Part shown: in pieces, positions 4,902-13,446 of the stretch | Layout: every line of letters begins with the position of its first letter | Numbering within the stretch: the stretch's first letter is position 1 | Virus record (IMG/VR): IMGVR_UViG_3300028844_003566 | Location: 1 to 36,106 of that record | Source: a virus | Length of the DNA stretch: 36,106 bases | Strand: one strand, 5' to 3' | Program-made: the position numbers and the translations under genes | Notes under the pieces: generated by a model | The model's input: only the letters and a program-made list of their open reading frames with translations | What the model was told of the DNA's origin: nothing | Database searches by the model: none

Positions 4902-7900
4902 CTCCAGAACCCTTCCCTGAAGTGCGTGAACATTCTCCAGTCTGTTTGAAAAGTTGACCACTTTGTAGCCTTGATGATTTCCTGAAAGCCTTCGCTCTTA
5001 ACAAACTCCACCAACTTGTCACCGTCCTCACGGGAGTCAATCTCGATGCCAAATGCTAATTCAGAAGTCGCATAATTCCCATCGAAGTCGTTAATCGGCT
5101 GATGCTGCTTTTCGTTTAACGATAAGATGACTTTGGGCACGCCGAAGTGACCTTTTTCGTCGGTGTTTGAATAAAGAAAGACATTTCCGTCTTTTCTCAT
5201 TCCGTAGACAACAGGGTGAATGAACGCACCCTCCTGCTTCCTAGAAATATTCGGTTTATCATTGCCATATTTGCTACGACTGTAAACCACTTTGGCAGTT
5301 GGTTCGCCTTCTTTCGCCAACAGTTCCTCAATTTCTCCGAACATATAATTTGGTAGCCAACCTTTGTCGTAAAGAGGCATGGTGAGCTTATTCCCAAGCT
5401 CGTCCTCAACAAGAGTCCCTACTCCTGGCGATGGTAGACCTTTTTCCACAACAATGCAATCAAATCTGGTGCTGGCTCCAAATACTTCGTTACCCCTCTT
5501 CTTTGAATTTATGTTGAGAAATCTTAAAGTGTTCTCTTTTGTAATCAAGTTCATGAGTTCTTTGACATCGCCCTTTTCAGCAGGTTTTCTCCAAGGCGGA
5601 GGATTTATAGAACAAACATATCCGTTGTCTCTGACCCACTTTTGGATAGCCGAAATAAGGAATTTGTCCCAAAGAGTTCTACCTCCATGACCCCCCTTTC
5701 GACCTTTCTCGTGAACAGGCTTGTTATAAGGCGCATTCATCACTACCACGTCAAATTTCATTTTAATCTCCTCTTCTAAAAGATTATTATAACAAATATT
5801 TGGATTAATGTTAGGTTCTTTTAGGTTATATTCTAGTTCCGCAAGGGCTCTTACGAACAGTCTTGGAACCTCGTTTGTGTCGTAGATAAAGACTTGGTTT
5901 TCTATAATGTGTTTTAGTCGCTCTTCTGAATCTTCAATGACCTCCGACAAGCCTTCCATTAGACGGTCGATAATCAAGAAATAGAAAGAGCCATTCGCAA
6001 AAGCTGGGTCGCAGAAGGTCTTAGTCTTGTCGGACCAAATCTCTTGCGGCAACTTGTCCAGCATTTCATCTGCTAAGAACTTCGGTGTTCCAGGTGAAGC
6101 TTCTTTTGTGTTGCAATAGAGGTTTATGACTTCCCAAATTGCAGCACTTCCCTGACCGATTCCGAGCAACTTGTTGCTGGTGTGCTGGATGCAATCTTTC
6201 TGCCAGTCTCTGTCAATGATGTTGACATCCAAGAAGTGTTTATATTCTTCTGTCGTAACACCAGTGATGTCTTGAAAAATAGAAGAGTCGCTGGCGAGCA
6301 GACTATCCAGGTCAACTGCTCCGAGAACAGTGATTGCAATTGGCAATCTTTTAAGAACAGCCTGAAGTTTTTGTCGTGTTTTCTTAAACTCGTCCTTGTC
6401 GCTCTTCGATGTCAATGAACCGACAATCAGCTTCCGCAGCTTTCCTTTTTCTAAATCAGGATTGTCAGCAATGATTCTTTCAATCTTTTTCTTGCCCGAA
6501 GCAGAGATGCTAGATAGTGCCGCAAGTGCCTTAGCGTCGTAGCAATCCTTGATGCACCATTCAGAAGCAAACCGAGTTGACATATCCGAAATACTGGTGT
6601 TGTAAAAGTCGATAACCTCAGACGGCTTGACTTGAACGAACTTAACTCCAGCCTGAACTAGCACTGGTGCGACCTCAAAGAACTCACCTAGGACAGACTC
6701 CATGTCCTGTCCTGCTTCCTTATCCATCATCGATGTAACATAAACCAACTCCAAAGTTCGATGAGGGTCGAAGTCGAAGACGTAGAAGTCCTCTTTATCC
6801 CAGTACTCTGATTTATGAGGCGTTGAGGCTCTAAAGTTCATCTGATTGTAAGACTCGGGCGACTTGCCTCCATCGAATAAGAACACCGCTCCGAGTTCTG
6901 GAATGGTCACTCCAGTCTCAAACCGCCCGCAAGTGATTGTTACGGTCTTATTGTTTGCTGCAATCTTATTCTTTACTTCTCGAACATTGGTCACTGCGTC
7001 ACCACCCTGACCTGCTGCCAGGATGACTTCGTAATCATCAAGAACTCGGTTGAGCATGGTATGAAGTGCTCGGGCTGAATCGACAGAGTTTGGAACACGA
7101 ACAAGAACGTGGTCTAAGTTCCGCTTGTTCACCCCTTTCATTCTCAAAGGTGACTCAAGCTTCACAGACTTGTCTATATGACCTGCGGGGTCGAACACTC
7201 GCATCATCAAGTCTTCAACATAGGATTCATTCTCGAATTCGCCGTCTGCTGCTGCGAAAAGCTTTGCAATATGAAAGCCGTCTTCTTCGGTGTAGCCCCC
7301 AGCCCGCTGGACTTTTGCCACCTCCTGTGCGACGTCTAGAGAATAGATGTTCATTCTTGGCCCAGGACTGGAACCAAGCTGAGAATCCTTGTAAGTGTAA
7401 AAGTAGGAATTCGCTTGATCAAATAGTCCTGCTCTCCAACTCTTGTAAGGTGTCCCAGAGATGTGAATCTGTCGGGCTATCTCAAAGTGAGATAAAATTT
7501 CATCAGAGATGTTGGTCTTGGAGCCGTAGTGTTCCTCGTCCACCATAACTAAATCAACATCTAAGTCTAAAATCCAAGTTTTGTCAACGGAAGACTCAGC
7601 TTCTAGATACTGAAACGAAGAGAAGAACACGTTCTTTTGCGTGAGGTCAATCTCTTCTCTTGACATGTTCCTTAGATCAATGAAGTTGTAACCCTCAAAG
7701 TCAACGTGTTGCTCCAAGTCTTCTCGCCAACTGGTGCAAACTTCTGGCTTCGCAGTGAGGATGAGTGCATTGCTGTACCCAAGAGTCTTCATTGTCTGAT
7801 AAGCAGTGAATGTTTTTCCAAAGCGCATTACACAAGCGAAGAGGAATCGGTCATAGCCTGCCTCGAAAGAAGCTATGCACTTATCATGGCACTCTTGCTG

Positions 7901-8239
7901 CTCTTTGCGCATTGCAAAAGAATTAGGGCGAATAGAATTGTGAGTAATCTTATGGTAAGCCTTTTTGACATCCTGTGCGCCGCCAGGAATTTCAAACCAC
8001 TCTCGTTCATTTCTTACCTTCTCAAACCCAAGCTCTTGCAAAGATTTATGAAGTTCTTTGTCACTGACCTCTGGTGAGACCCACCAATCGACCAGATCCA
8101 GTGGCTCTGGATTTCCTGTTTTATCTTGCTGCTTTATTCTTTGCTCAACTGTTTCTTGGGTTGTTTCACCAATTTTATACCAGTTTTTTGTCTTATATGT
8201 TTCGGTCGTATAAACATAAATCTTACGGGTCTTGCTCAT
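4898..8239 (-). CDS. Fusion of GIY-YIG/T5orf172-like domain, SF2 helicase and N6-adenine methyltransferase-like domain (1113 aa)
   Basis: Residues 1-100 resemble the T5orf172/GIY-YIG nuclease group (IYVYTTE, WYKIGETT, VEQRIKQQD, EREWFEI). R34 and E80 or E84 are candidate catalytic residues. Residues 105-500 form an SF2 helicase: P-loop VMRFGKT at 137-143, DEEH at 234-237, SGTPYK at 261-266, and a C-terminal lobe with GRFETGVTIP near 438-447. Residues 715-1090 resemble a gamma N6-adenine methyltransferase, but motif I reads DPAFANGSF instead of DPACGSGNF, and motif IV reads NAPY instead of NPPY. The order nuclease-translocase-methyltransferase recalls type ISP restriction enzymes (LlaGI family), but with a GIY-YIG-like rather than Mrr-like nuclease. 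The intact motif I is in the coupled gene downstream. It has its own promoter candidate and GGAGG site. Confidence 0.75.
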   Translation of the reverse strand: MSKTRKIYVYTTETYKTKNWYKIGETTQETVEQRIKQQDKTGNPEPLDLVDWWVSPEVSDKELHKSLQELGFEKVRNEREWFEIPGGAQDVKKAYHKITHNSIRPNSFAMRKEQQECHDKCIASFEAGYDRFLFACVMRFGKTFTAYQTMKTLGYSNALILTAKPEVCTSWREDLEQHVDFEGYNFIDLRNMSREEIDLTQKNVFFSSFQYLEAESSVDKTWILDLDVDLVMVDEEHYGSKTNISDEILSHFEIARQIHISGTPYKSWRAGLFDQANSYFYTYKDSQLGSSPGPRMNIYSLDVAQEVAKVQRAGGYTEEDGFHIAKLFAAADGEFENESYVEDLMMRVFDPAGHIDKSVKLESPLRMKGVNKRNLDHVLVRVPNSVDSARALHTMLNRVLDDYEVILAAGQGGDAVTNVREVKNKIAANNKTVTITCGRFETGVTIPELGAVFLFDGGKSPESYNQMNFRASTPHKSEYWDKEDFYVFDFDPHRTLELVYVTSMMDKEAGQDMESVLGEFFEVAPVLVQAGVKFVQVKPSEVIDFYNTSISDMSTRFASEWCIKDCYDAKALAALSSISASGKKKIERIIADNPDLEKGKLRKLIVGSLTSKSDKDEFKKTRQKLQAVLKRLPIAITVLGAVDLDSLLASDSSIFQDITGVTTEEYKHFLDVNIIDRDWQKDCIQHTSNKLLGIGQGSAAIWEVINLYCNTKEASPGTPKFLADEMLDKLPQEIWSDKTKTFCDPAFANGSFYFLIIDRLMEGLSEVIEDSEERLKHIIENQVFIYDTNEVPRLFVRALAELEYNLKEPNINPNICYNNLLEEEIKMKFDVVVMNAPYNKPVHEKGRKGGHGGRTLWDKFLISAIQKWVRDNGYVCSINPPPWRKPAEKGDVKELMNLITKENTLRFLNINSKKRGNEVFGASTRFDCIVVEKGLPSPGVGTLVEDELGNKLTMPLYDKGWLPNYMFGEIEELLAKEGEPTAKVVYSRSKYGNDKPNISRKQEGAFIHPVVYGMRKDGNVFLYSNTDEKGHFGVPKVILSLNEKQHQPINDFDGNYATSELAFGIEIDSREDGDKLVEFVKSEGFQEIIKATKWSTFQTDWRMFTHFREGFWR

Positions 8240-8265
8240 CGAAGACTCCTCCGCTCTATTACTTT

Positions 8266-8296
8266 ATTATAGTACCTGATTATAGTGATGCGTCAA
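8266..8296 (-). promoter_or_regulatory. Sigma70-like promoter candidate for the restriction-like island
   Basis: On the minus strand TTGACG is followed after 19 bases by TATAAT, about 27 bases before the start of the 1113-aa gene, which also has GGAGG. The spacer is longer than the ideal 17. The site lies in one of the few intergenic gaps of the window. Confidence 0.5.
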
Positions 8297-8304
8297 GTTT
8301 TATT

Positions 8305-8445
8305 TTAGTCTCGGCTATTCTCTTCCGACCTTTTGATTGCCTGTAGGGCAAACTCTCCGAAGATGCCAATCAGTCTAGCGAAGATAAAACCGCCAAAAAC
8401 TGCACCTAGGATCCACAGTATCACATTGTGTTCAAAGTTATACAC
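8305..8445 (-). CDS. Small membrane protein with GTG start (46 aa)
   Basis: The frame begins with GTG directly after the TAG of the lipoprotein gene and has GAGGAG six bases before it. The product has one hydrophobic helix (VILWILGAVFGGFIFARLI) and a charged tail (AIKRSEENSRD). No family is recognised. Its position next to a lipoprotein gene could mean the two membrane-associated products work together, but this is inference. Confidence 0.6.
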   Translation of the reverse strand: MYNFEHNVILWILGAVFGGFIFARLIGIFGEFALQAIKRSEENSRD

Positions 8446-8871
8446 CTAGAACTCCTCACAGTGAATCTCAGTTGGATCACAACTGATGGGTGGGTTCCAA
8501 AAGTCATAGTAAACTCTCCGCCAGGCATCTTTACCCGATACAGGAGTGCTAGACTCCAAATGAGACATTAGATCCTGATCTCGTGGTACTCCGAAAACAA
8601 ACTTACACAGGTTAATCCGTCGCTTCACGTCCTCTTTTACCTTGGGGTCTGTCTCTTTGCGATCCGCAAAGACCATCATCATACAGTAGCGATTGAACTC
8701 TTCCATCTCTTGGAGTCGAGTATCCAAGCGCTCGCAGCATACCTTAGCTTTGTCAGTGTAGACCTTGGAGTGTAGAGCACAGCCAGATAGGTACATCATT
8801 GCGACCAAAAGACTAGCAGCGATACCGAACGCCGTTACCCAGTCAATTAAAGTATAGTTTTTAAAATTCAT
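8446..8871 (-). CDS. Putative lipoprotein, paralogue of 15926-16183 (141 aa)
   Basis: A hydrophobic helix (about residues 12-29) ends in a lipobox YLSGC with Cys31, so export and lipidation are likely. Behind it is a conserved pattern: C..LD.R...M..F...CM, a charged loop, then V.RRI..C.FVFG. The same pattern occurs in the shorter lipoprotein at 15926-16183. The C-terminus is longer here and has two more Cys. Phage lipoproteins of this kind can serve in lysis (spanins) or superinfection exclusion, and the sequence does not decide between them. Confidence 0.7.
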   Translation of the reverse strand: MNFKNYTLIDWVTAFGIAASLLVAMMYLSGCALHSKVYTDKAKVCCERLDTRLQEMEEFNRYCMMMVFADRKETDPKVKEDVKRRINLCKFVFGVPRDQDLMSHLESSTPVSGKDAWRRVYYDFWNPPISCDPTEIHCEEF

Positions 8872-8876
8872 CTTAA

Positions 8877-9239
8877 TTACCAGTCTTCGTCCAGTTTAAA
8901 AAGCGGTACAGTAGGGTCTTCGTCGCCGTCAAGGATCTTCTCCAAAACTAAATGAGATTCTTGGTCACCATAGTCTTCAGTTGCGACGTTCTCGAAAGGA
9001 GCAAACTCCTCCCAAACACTTCGCAGCCCAAAAGGACCTTCAGTGTCTAGATCTTCCATCTTATCCCGAATATCTTCGCACAAAGCTCGCATCTGCCTGG
9101 GTGAAGCACCTTCACGATCAGCTTTGATGATCGCACGGACTTCAGGTCGTAGCTCTGGGTAGCGTTGAGTATCAATCACAAATGATTCAAACTCACGGGT
9201 AACATTTACATTATCTACAGCGTGTACTCTAATTTTCAT
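8877..9239 (-). CDS. Hypothetical protein (120 aa)
   Basis: No family is recognised. The N-terminus looks like a small beta-alpha unit (KIRVHAVDNVNVTREFESFVID), the middle is helical, and the C-terminal 40 residues are strongly acidic (LDGDEDP...FKLDEDW). It is soluble and lies between the lipoprotein gene and a DUF3310 gene. Confidence 0.65.
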   Translation of the reverse strand: MKIRVHAVDNVNVTREFESFVIDTQRYPELRPEVRAIIKADREGASPRQMRALCEDIRDKMEDLDTEGPFGLRSVWEEFAPFENVATEDYGDQESHLVLEKILDGDEDPTVPLFKLDEDW

Positions 9240-9240
9240 T

Positions 9241-9450
9241 TTATTGTCCGGTCTTTCTGATATTCTCTAGATGGCGGTCAAGATACCACTTGGCTTTCTC
9301 AAGGTCCTGAATTTCATCACCCTTGTGGGGTGAGCGTAGCATATACTTAATGACGTTGCCGACATTGAAGTTTAGGTCCCAGCTTTCAATTACGTCGATA
9401 GCTTCAAGACCTTCATTGTAGTGTTTAGGGTGATCTACATTGTTATTCAT
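9241..9450 (-). CDS. DUF3310 family phage protein (69 aa)
   Basis: The pattern VDHPKHYNEG.EAIDVIE...L.F..GNVIKYMLR...K....DLEKAKWYLDRHL is typical of DUF3310, a small family common in phages and sometimes linked to nucleotide metabolism, with no agreed function. The ATG at 9450 is supported by GAAGGAG. A longer frame starting at 9555 would overlap the upstream gene by about 100 bases and adds unrelated sequence. Confidence 0.85.
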   Translation of the reverse strand: MNNNVDHPKHYNEGLEAIDVIESWDLNFNVGNVIKYMLRSPHKGDEIQDLEKAKWYLDRHLENIRKTGQ

Positions 9451-9451
9451 T

Positions 9452-9952
9452 TTATTCTCCTTCGGGGACGAGGTAGAGTTCCTCGCACTCTTTGTTAAAT
9501 TCTTCGATTGGTCCCCATAAGAGGCGATCCAACTCATCCACTTCATCATTCTCATACATTCTCCCCACAGTCTCTGACTCTAGCTGAACTAGGTTGCGAT
9601 CTTGGAGGAGGTCCCTGTCGATCACAGCGACAGCATCTACGTTTGTTTCATCACGAGTGATGGTAGCCATAGTCATTAGTCGGTTTGTGAAAAACTCTGT
9701 ACAACTCGCAGCACGCAACCAACCAACTGGACCATTCCATTTGGTCTGGCAAGAGAACGATAGCTGCTGATTCCACGGATCATATTCAAGATCATCTAGT
9801 TCAATGTGGCTGACTTCACCCCACTCTTTTCTGTGAGGAACTACATCTTCAAAGAAATCTGAGTCGTGGATATTCGTTCCACGCTCCAATCCCTCAAACT
9901 CAGCCTGAGTATAATCATATACGGTGATGTAGCTACGAGTTCCACTGTGCAT
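9452..9952 (-). CDS. Hypothetical phage protein (166 aa)
   Basis: No family is recognised. The sequence is soluble and acidic, with the middle rich in aromatic and charged residues (DPWNQQLSFSCQTKWNGPVGWLRA) and a helical acidic C-terminus (FNKECEELYLVPEGE). The start has AGAGGAG upstream, and an extended -10 candidate lies in the gap before it. Confidence 0.7.
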   Translation of the reverse strand: MHSGTRSYITVYDYTQAEFEGLERGTNIHDSDFFEDVVPHRKEWGEVSHIELDDLEYDPWNQQLSFSCQTKWNGPVGWLRAASCTEFFTNRLMTMATITRDETNVDAVAVIDRDLLQDRNLVQLESETVGRMYENDEVDELDRLLWGPIEEFNKECEELYLVPEGE

Positions 9953-9976
9953 CTTATTCTCCTCTTTCTTGTTGCT

Positions 9977-9985
9977 AGTATATCA
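9977..9985 (-). promoter_or_regulatory. Extended -10 promoter candidate
   Basis: TGATATACT on the minus strand lies in the 56-base gap between 9952 and 10009, close to the start of the 166-aa gene. There is no convincing -35 box. Confidence 0.35.
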
Positions 9986-10008
9986 TCAAACTACCAGGGG
10001 TTAAAGCC

Positions 10009-10539
10009 CTAGTCGTTAATAATCCAACATGCTGTTTTCCAATCAATATGGTTGTGCTGCTGATGGACAACCGCCTCATAAGGCTGAAGTAGTTTTCTTG
10101 TCTCGATCCAATCATTCTGCCCGCAGTAAGGAATAGTATCCTGAAGCCAGTTATCGATAATCAGTGTGCCTCCCTTTTTTAAACTCTTTAGGGCTACGGC
10201 TGTACAAGAGTCTCGCCAAGCACAGGGATCGCCATCAATAACAATACAGTCAAAAAGGTTGTCGCCCGGCTCACACAAACCTAGTGGGTACTCAACAAAC
10301 TCTTTTTCATCACTAACCAAGGTCAAACCCATTTGCTGTGACCATTTTGGGCTAGAGTCAATGGTTATACACTCTCTGACCTTATCTCGCCACCACAGAG
10401 TTGAGAAGCCGCCACCATATTCAAACACTCTCCAGTCACTTATGTCCCAGCCGCTTAACATGTCTAGAAAGCCGTGGGTGTAGTATGGGAAAGTTAACCC
10501 GTTAGACTCGTCTTTAATCTGCCATTCATTTAGATTCAT
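10009..10539 (-). CDS. Class I SAM-dependent methyltransferase (176 aa)
   Basis: The Rossmann-type pattern is visible: VFEYGGGFSTLWW (motif I), an acidic strand end (CITIDSS), then FDCIVIDGDP and a GGTLIIDNW strand near the C-terminus. This resembles FkbM-like methyltransferases found in glycan gene clusters. The ATG at 10539 overlaps the TGA of the next methyltransferase gene (ATGA). It sits in a module with a second methyltransferase, two glycosyltransferase-like genes and an SDR, so methylation of a sugar is the most likely job. DNA or protein as a target is not excluded. Confidence 0.75.
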   Translation of the reverse strand: MNLNEWQIKDESNGLTFPYYTHGFLDMLSGWDISDWRVFEYGGGFSTLWWRDKVRECITIDSSPKWSQQMGLTLVSDEKEFVEYPLGLCEPGDNLFDCIVIDGDPCAWRDSCTAVALKSLKKGGTLIIDNWLQDTIPYCGQNDWIETRKLLQPYEAVVHQQHNHIDWKTACWIIND

Positions 10540-11000
10540 CTTTTTCTCCATACTGTTGTCCAAGGAGTGTGCTCAGTATAATCAGTTTTTTCCCAGGAGT
10601 CATCTAAATTTACTAAGTCCCAGCGGTAACTTGCAGTTTCCGTATCGTGGCTTACAATTATATTAGTATAACTTGCTGCGGTATTGATAGCATCCCAGCG
10701 ACTACTGCCGTGACCATCTACAAAGATTAGATCGAAGTTTTCGCCTAGGTTTCTGAGGTGTTCTATAGCCTCAGATGGACCTATCATACACTCAACCTCT
10801 ACATTATCACAGGCTGCAAACTCTTGCTGGACCCTCTGGTGCCAGCTTTCATCTTGCATCTCGCACGCAATAACTTTTTGTGCTTTTTCAGAAAAAAGCT
10901 TCGTACTGTAAAGACCAGTACCAAATTCAAATACCTTATTAATTTTATTGTTCTTAAGAAGATCTTCCAAAATGGGAAGATGAGTAGAGTATGCATCCAT
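10536..11000 (-). CDS. Class I SAM-dependent methyltransferase (154 aa)
   Basis: Motif I is VFEFGTGLYSTKLF, followed by VIACEMQ as the acidic strand end and FDLIFVDGHG as motif IV-like strand. The arrangement parallels the 176-aa neighbour, so the two may be distant paralogues. It is short for a full methyltransferase but contains the complete nucleotide-binding half and the following strands (IIVSHDTET). It probably modifies a glycan or small molecule together with the adjacent glycosyltransferase-like genes. Confidence 0.75.
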   Translation of the reverse strand: MDAYSTHLPILEDLLKNNKINKVFEFGTGLYSTKLFSEKAQKVIACEMQDESWHQRVQQEFAACDNVEVECMIGPSEAIEHLRNLGENFDLIFVDGHGSSRWDAINTAASYTNIIVSHDTETASYRWDLVNLDDSWEKTDYTEHTPWTTVWRKR

Positions 11001-11014
11001 ATATGTTTTCCTTT

Positions 11015-11779
11015 TTATAGGGTGGTTGTTAGGTTTTTATTTTTATTAAATTGAGTTATTTTCTCAAGGATAACTGAGGCATAACTGGGGTCTTTGCATC
11101 CATGGATCATATGAAAAGAGATCTTCTTATTTTCATAGCCGTGAATAGACAGGACATCACCTTCCCCAATATATGTCTTGTAAGACTCAAAATAAGGGTC
11201 ATAGATATCTGTATAATAGTCTGTAAGTCCATACTTCCACAGCATAACATTAAGCAATGACTCATCCCAGTTTGGCGCATGAACGGTCAGTCTTTTAGAA
11301 ATATTGTAGCACTCCTCAAGAAAGGGAAGACAGCTTCTATTAACAATCATATGTGCGTGTACATATGGCTGTGTCCTCTTGTTGACGCCAAGCTGGGTCA
11401 TAAGGTTGCCCTGGTTCATAACATTGTCCGGATGGACTGGGGACAGTGGAAATTTATCTATTCTTTCGCAGCGATCAAACAATTCATCAACATTATAGTT
11501 AACAATGTCATCACTCTCAACATAAATTAGTTCATCAAAGCCTTCATCTCGCAATGCGTGAATGAGAATATTAAACTTTTGATAAAATATTTGTCCTCCT
11601 GAATACTCTACATCAATCCGCCGTAATATTACATGATCATAGTCTTCACCAAACTGTACGTCCGAATTAATTCCGTAGACAACAATTGGGTATTTCGAGA
11701 ACTGCCCAACGCTCCTAACTGCTACCTCTAGTAGGGGAAAATAATTTGGTGTTGCGAATGTTACAAATGCTCTCTTCAT
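11015..11779 (-). CDS. Putative glycosyltransferase (254 aa)
   Basis: The start MKRAFVTFATPNYFPLLEVA and the acidic pair in IYVESDDIVNYN (a DxD-like metal site) fit a GT-A fold nucleotide-sugar transferase, similar in layout to GT8-type enzymes. Later HPD, NWDESLLN and HMIHGC segments resemble acceptor-side and metal-binding residues. I chose the ATG at 11779. An upstream ATG at 11812 overlaps the previous gene and adds a basic N-terminus of no recognisable role. The ribosome site is weak for both. It works in a glycan module with the adjacent enzymes (inference). Confidence 0.65.
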   Translation of the reverse strand: MKRAFVTFATPNYFPLLEVAVRSVGQFSKYPIVVYGINSDVQFGEDYDHVILRRIDVEYSGGQIFYQKFNILIHALRDEGFDELIYVESDDIVNYNVDELFDRCERIDKFPLSPVHPDNVMNQGNLMTQLGVNKRTQPYVHAHMIVNRSCLPFLEECYNISKRLTVHAPNWDESLLNVMLWKYGLTDYYTDIYDPYFESYKTYIGEGDVLSIHGYENKKISFHMIHGCKDPSYASVILEKITQFNKNKNLTTTL

Positions 11780-11798
11780 TTGAGTTCTATCCCTATTC

Positions 11799-12530
11799 TT
11801 ACTTACATTCACTTGTTAGTAATTGCGCAATTTTATCAATCGAAGATCTGTACTGATGGTAGGGTCGCAATGAATGACAATCAACAAAGCTCTCCAACTC
11901 CTGAAGAGATCCAACAGAGACCCAATTTGAGCGGTCAAGTCTTTCCGACGAGTCTGGAGCCAGCCGCTGGAAAAAATGCAAGTCGGTACCTTGGTATTCC
12001 TCTATACGCTTAGTGCAATATGATTCTTCACGTCCCCATCTCTCAAATCCCATGTGTCGAAAACAAGCCCCGTCAGAGTTATAAACTTCTCTAAGAGACT
12101 TTTCATATGAGTCGCCAAGCTGTAAAACTTTCTTAAACATTGATCCTTTAGCCACATGATAGCATACCGGGATAGGACGATGTTTACCAAACAAGTGTAC
12201 GTACTTGTCGTCATCGACAGGTACCAACTGTTCAACAAATACAGACTTAGAAATGGGCAGCATCTCGATATCACTCACGATATGAACCTCATCTGGGCTT
12301 AGTGTTGTAAACCAAAACCTAGCCCACTGCGCCTGGAAATAGGTAGGAATATCTGAAACAGGGGTAATCTTAATAACCTTTCCAAATGTATCGTCCATCT
12401 CTTTTTCGCCGCAATATATTAACACAGGATCGATGTTGAACCTCTTCTTCCAGATCATAGAACTTATTGCCCAAAAATCGGAGTAAAGCGGATTATCATC
12501 AACCGCCATGATTGCCTTACTAATCTTCAT
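11799..12530 (-). CDS. Putative glycosyltransferase-like protein (243 aa)
   Basis: The product begins MKISKAIMAVDDNPLYSDFW and contains VHIVSDIEMLPI, a DxE-type site in the position of a GT-A DxD motif. Its size and layout match the next gene, but similarity is low. The ATG at 12530 overlaps the last bases of the SDR epimerase gene, so the two are coupled. The sugar donor and acceptor are unknown. No signal peptide or membrane helix is seen, so it should act in the cytoplasm or on a lipid-linked intermediate. Confidence 0.55.
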   Translation of the reverse strand: MKISKAIMAVDDNPLYSDFWAISSMIWKKRFNIDPVLIYCGEKEMDDTFGKVIKITPVSDIPTYFQAQWARFWFTTLSPDEVHIVSDIEMLPISKSVFVEQLVPVDDDKYVHLFGKHRPIPVCYHVAKGSMFKKVLQLGDSYEKSLREVYNSDGACFRHMGFERWGREESYCTKRIEEYQGTDLHFFQRLAPDSSERLDRSNWVSVGSLQELESFVDCHSLRPYHQYRSSIDKIAQLLTSECK

Positions 12531-13419
12531 TAGCAAGCCAGCCCTGGATAGAGATCGTGGGCTTCCAGTCCATCATGCTATTGATCTTTCGGGCATCAGC
12601 TAGGGTCACACGAGATTCTCCTAGGCGCTCAGGAATATGGACTACTTCATCGCCAATCAAACTTGCTAGCTCCAAGACAGATATGTTTGTCCCTGTACCA
12701 ACATTAAAAGTCTCCCCAAAAATCTCACTATTGACCGAGGTCATAGCGAGAAAATTAGCATTAGCCACATCTTTTACGTAGGTAAAGTCTCTTTTCTGCC
12801 CACCATCACCCACAATTGTCATTGGCTCACCAGCGGCGACCTGTCGTTGAAAAATACCAACAACTGGAGCATATTGCCCCTTAAGAGGTTGTCGCTCACC
12901 GTAAACATTAAAGTAGCGGAGGATAACCGTGTTCAAGCCGAACAGATTAGTATACATTTTGCACAACTCTTCGCCCGCAACCTTGGTTACAGAGTAAGGG
13001 TTAAGGCAGTCATTAGGCATGTCCTCTCGCAGCGGAGGAGTATTCTTCCGACCATATGCTGATGAGGTGCTAGAATAGATAACCCTATCGATGCCGTGAG
13101 TCCTGGCTGCCTGGAGAACATTGCACGTACCTAGAACATTAACAGATGCAGCACGGGAGGGGTTTTTAATCGCCGGCTGAATCCTAGCTTCAGCCGCAAA
13201 GTGGAACACGCCGGTCACCCCCTCAAACAAAGGAGCCAAAGATTCATAGTCAGTAATATCGACTTTGTAATTCTCCGCACGCTTATCCCAGAAGAACTCT
13301 TCGTTGCTGTCTGCTGACTCATCATCTACAACAACAACTTGATGCCCCTCATCAAGAAGTCTCTCAACTAGGTGACTACCAATAAAACCAGCCCCGCCTG
13401 TAACTAAGTACCTTGTCAT
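12520..13419 (-). CDS. NAD-dependent sugar-nucleotide epimerase/dehydratase, extended SDR (299 aa)
   Basis: The NAD-binding motif TGGAGFIG is at residues 7-14, with VVVVDD as the acidic strand end. The catalytic S-Y-K triad is complete: YSSTSSAYG near 115-122 and Y142-x3-K146 in NPYSVTK. The downstream segments RYFNVYGERQ and RDFTYVKDVA are typical of UDP-glucose/UDP-glucuronate 4-epimerases and related dehydratases. Length is normal to slightly short (300-330 expected). It would make an activated sugar for the two glycosyltransferase-like proteins encoded right after it. The exact sugar cannot be told from sequence. Confidence 0.88.
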   Translation of the reverse strand: MTRYLVTGGAGFIGSHLVERLLDEGHQVVVVDDESADSNEEFFWDKRAENYKVDITDYESLAPLFEGVTGVFHFAAEARIQPAIKNPSRAASVNVLGTCNVLQAARTHGIDRVIYSSTSSAYGRKNTPPLREDMPNDCLNPYSVTKVAGEELCKMYTNLFGLNTVILRYFNVYGERQPLKGQYAPVVGIFQRQVAAGEPMTIVGDGGQKRDFTYVKDVANANFLAMTSVNSEIFGETFNVGTGTNISVLELASLIGDEVVHIPERLGESRVTLADARKINSMMDWKPTISIQGWLANED

Positions 13420-13446
13420 AATGTTCCTTCAAACCCTTTCTTAATA

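Noticed and set aside
9991-10020. Possible terminator stem (AGGG...CCCT) after the 176-aa methyltransferase gene
   Set aside because: The stem is very short and there is no T-run on the coding strand.
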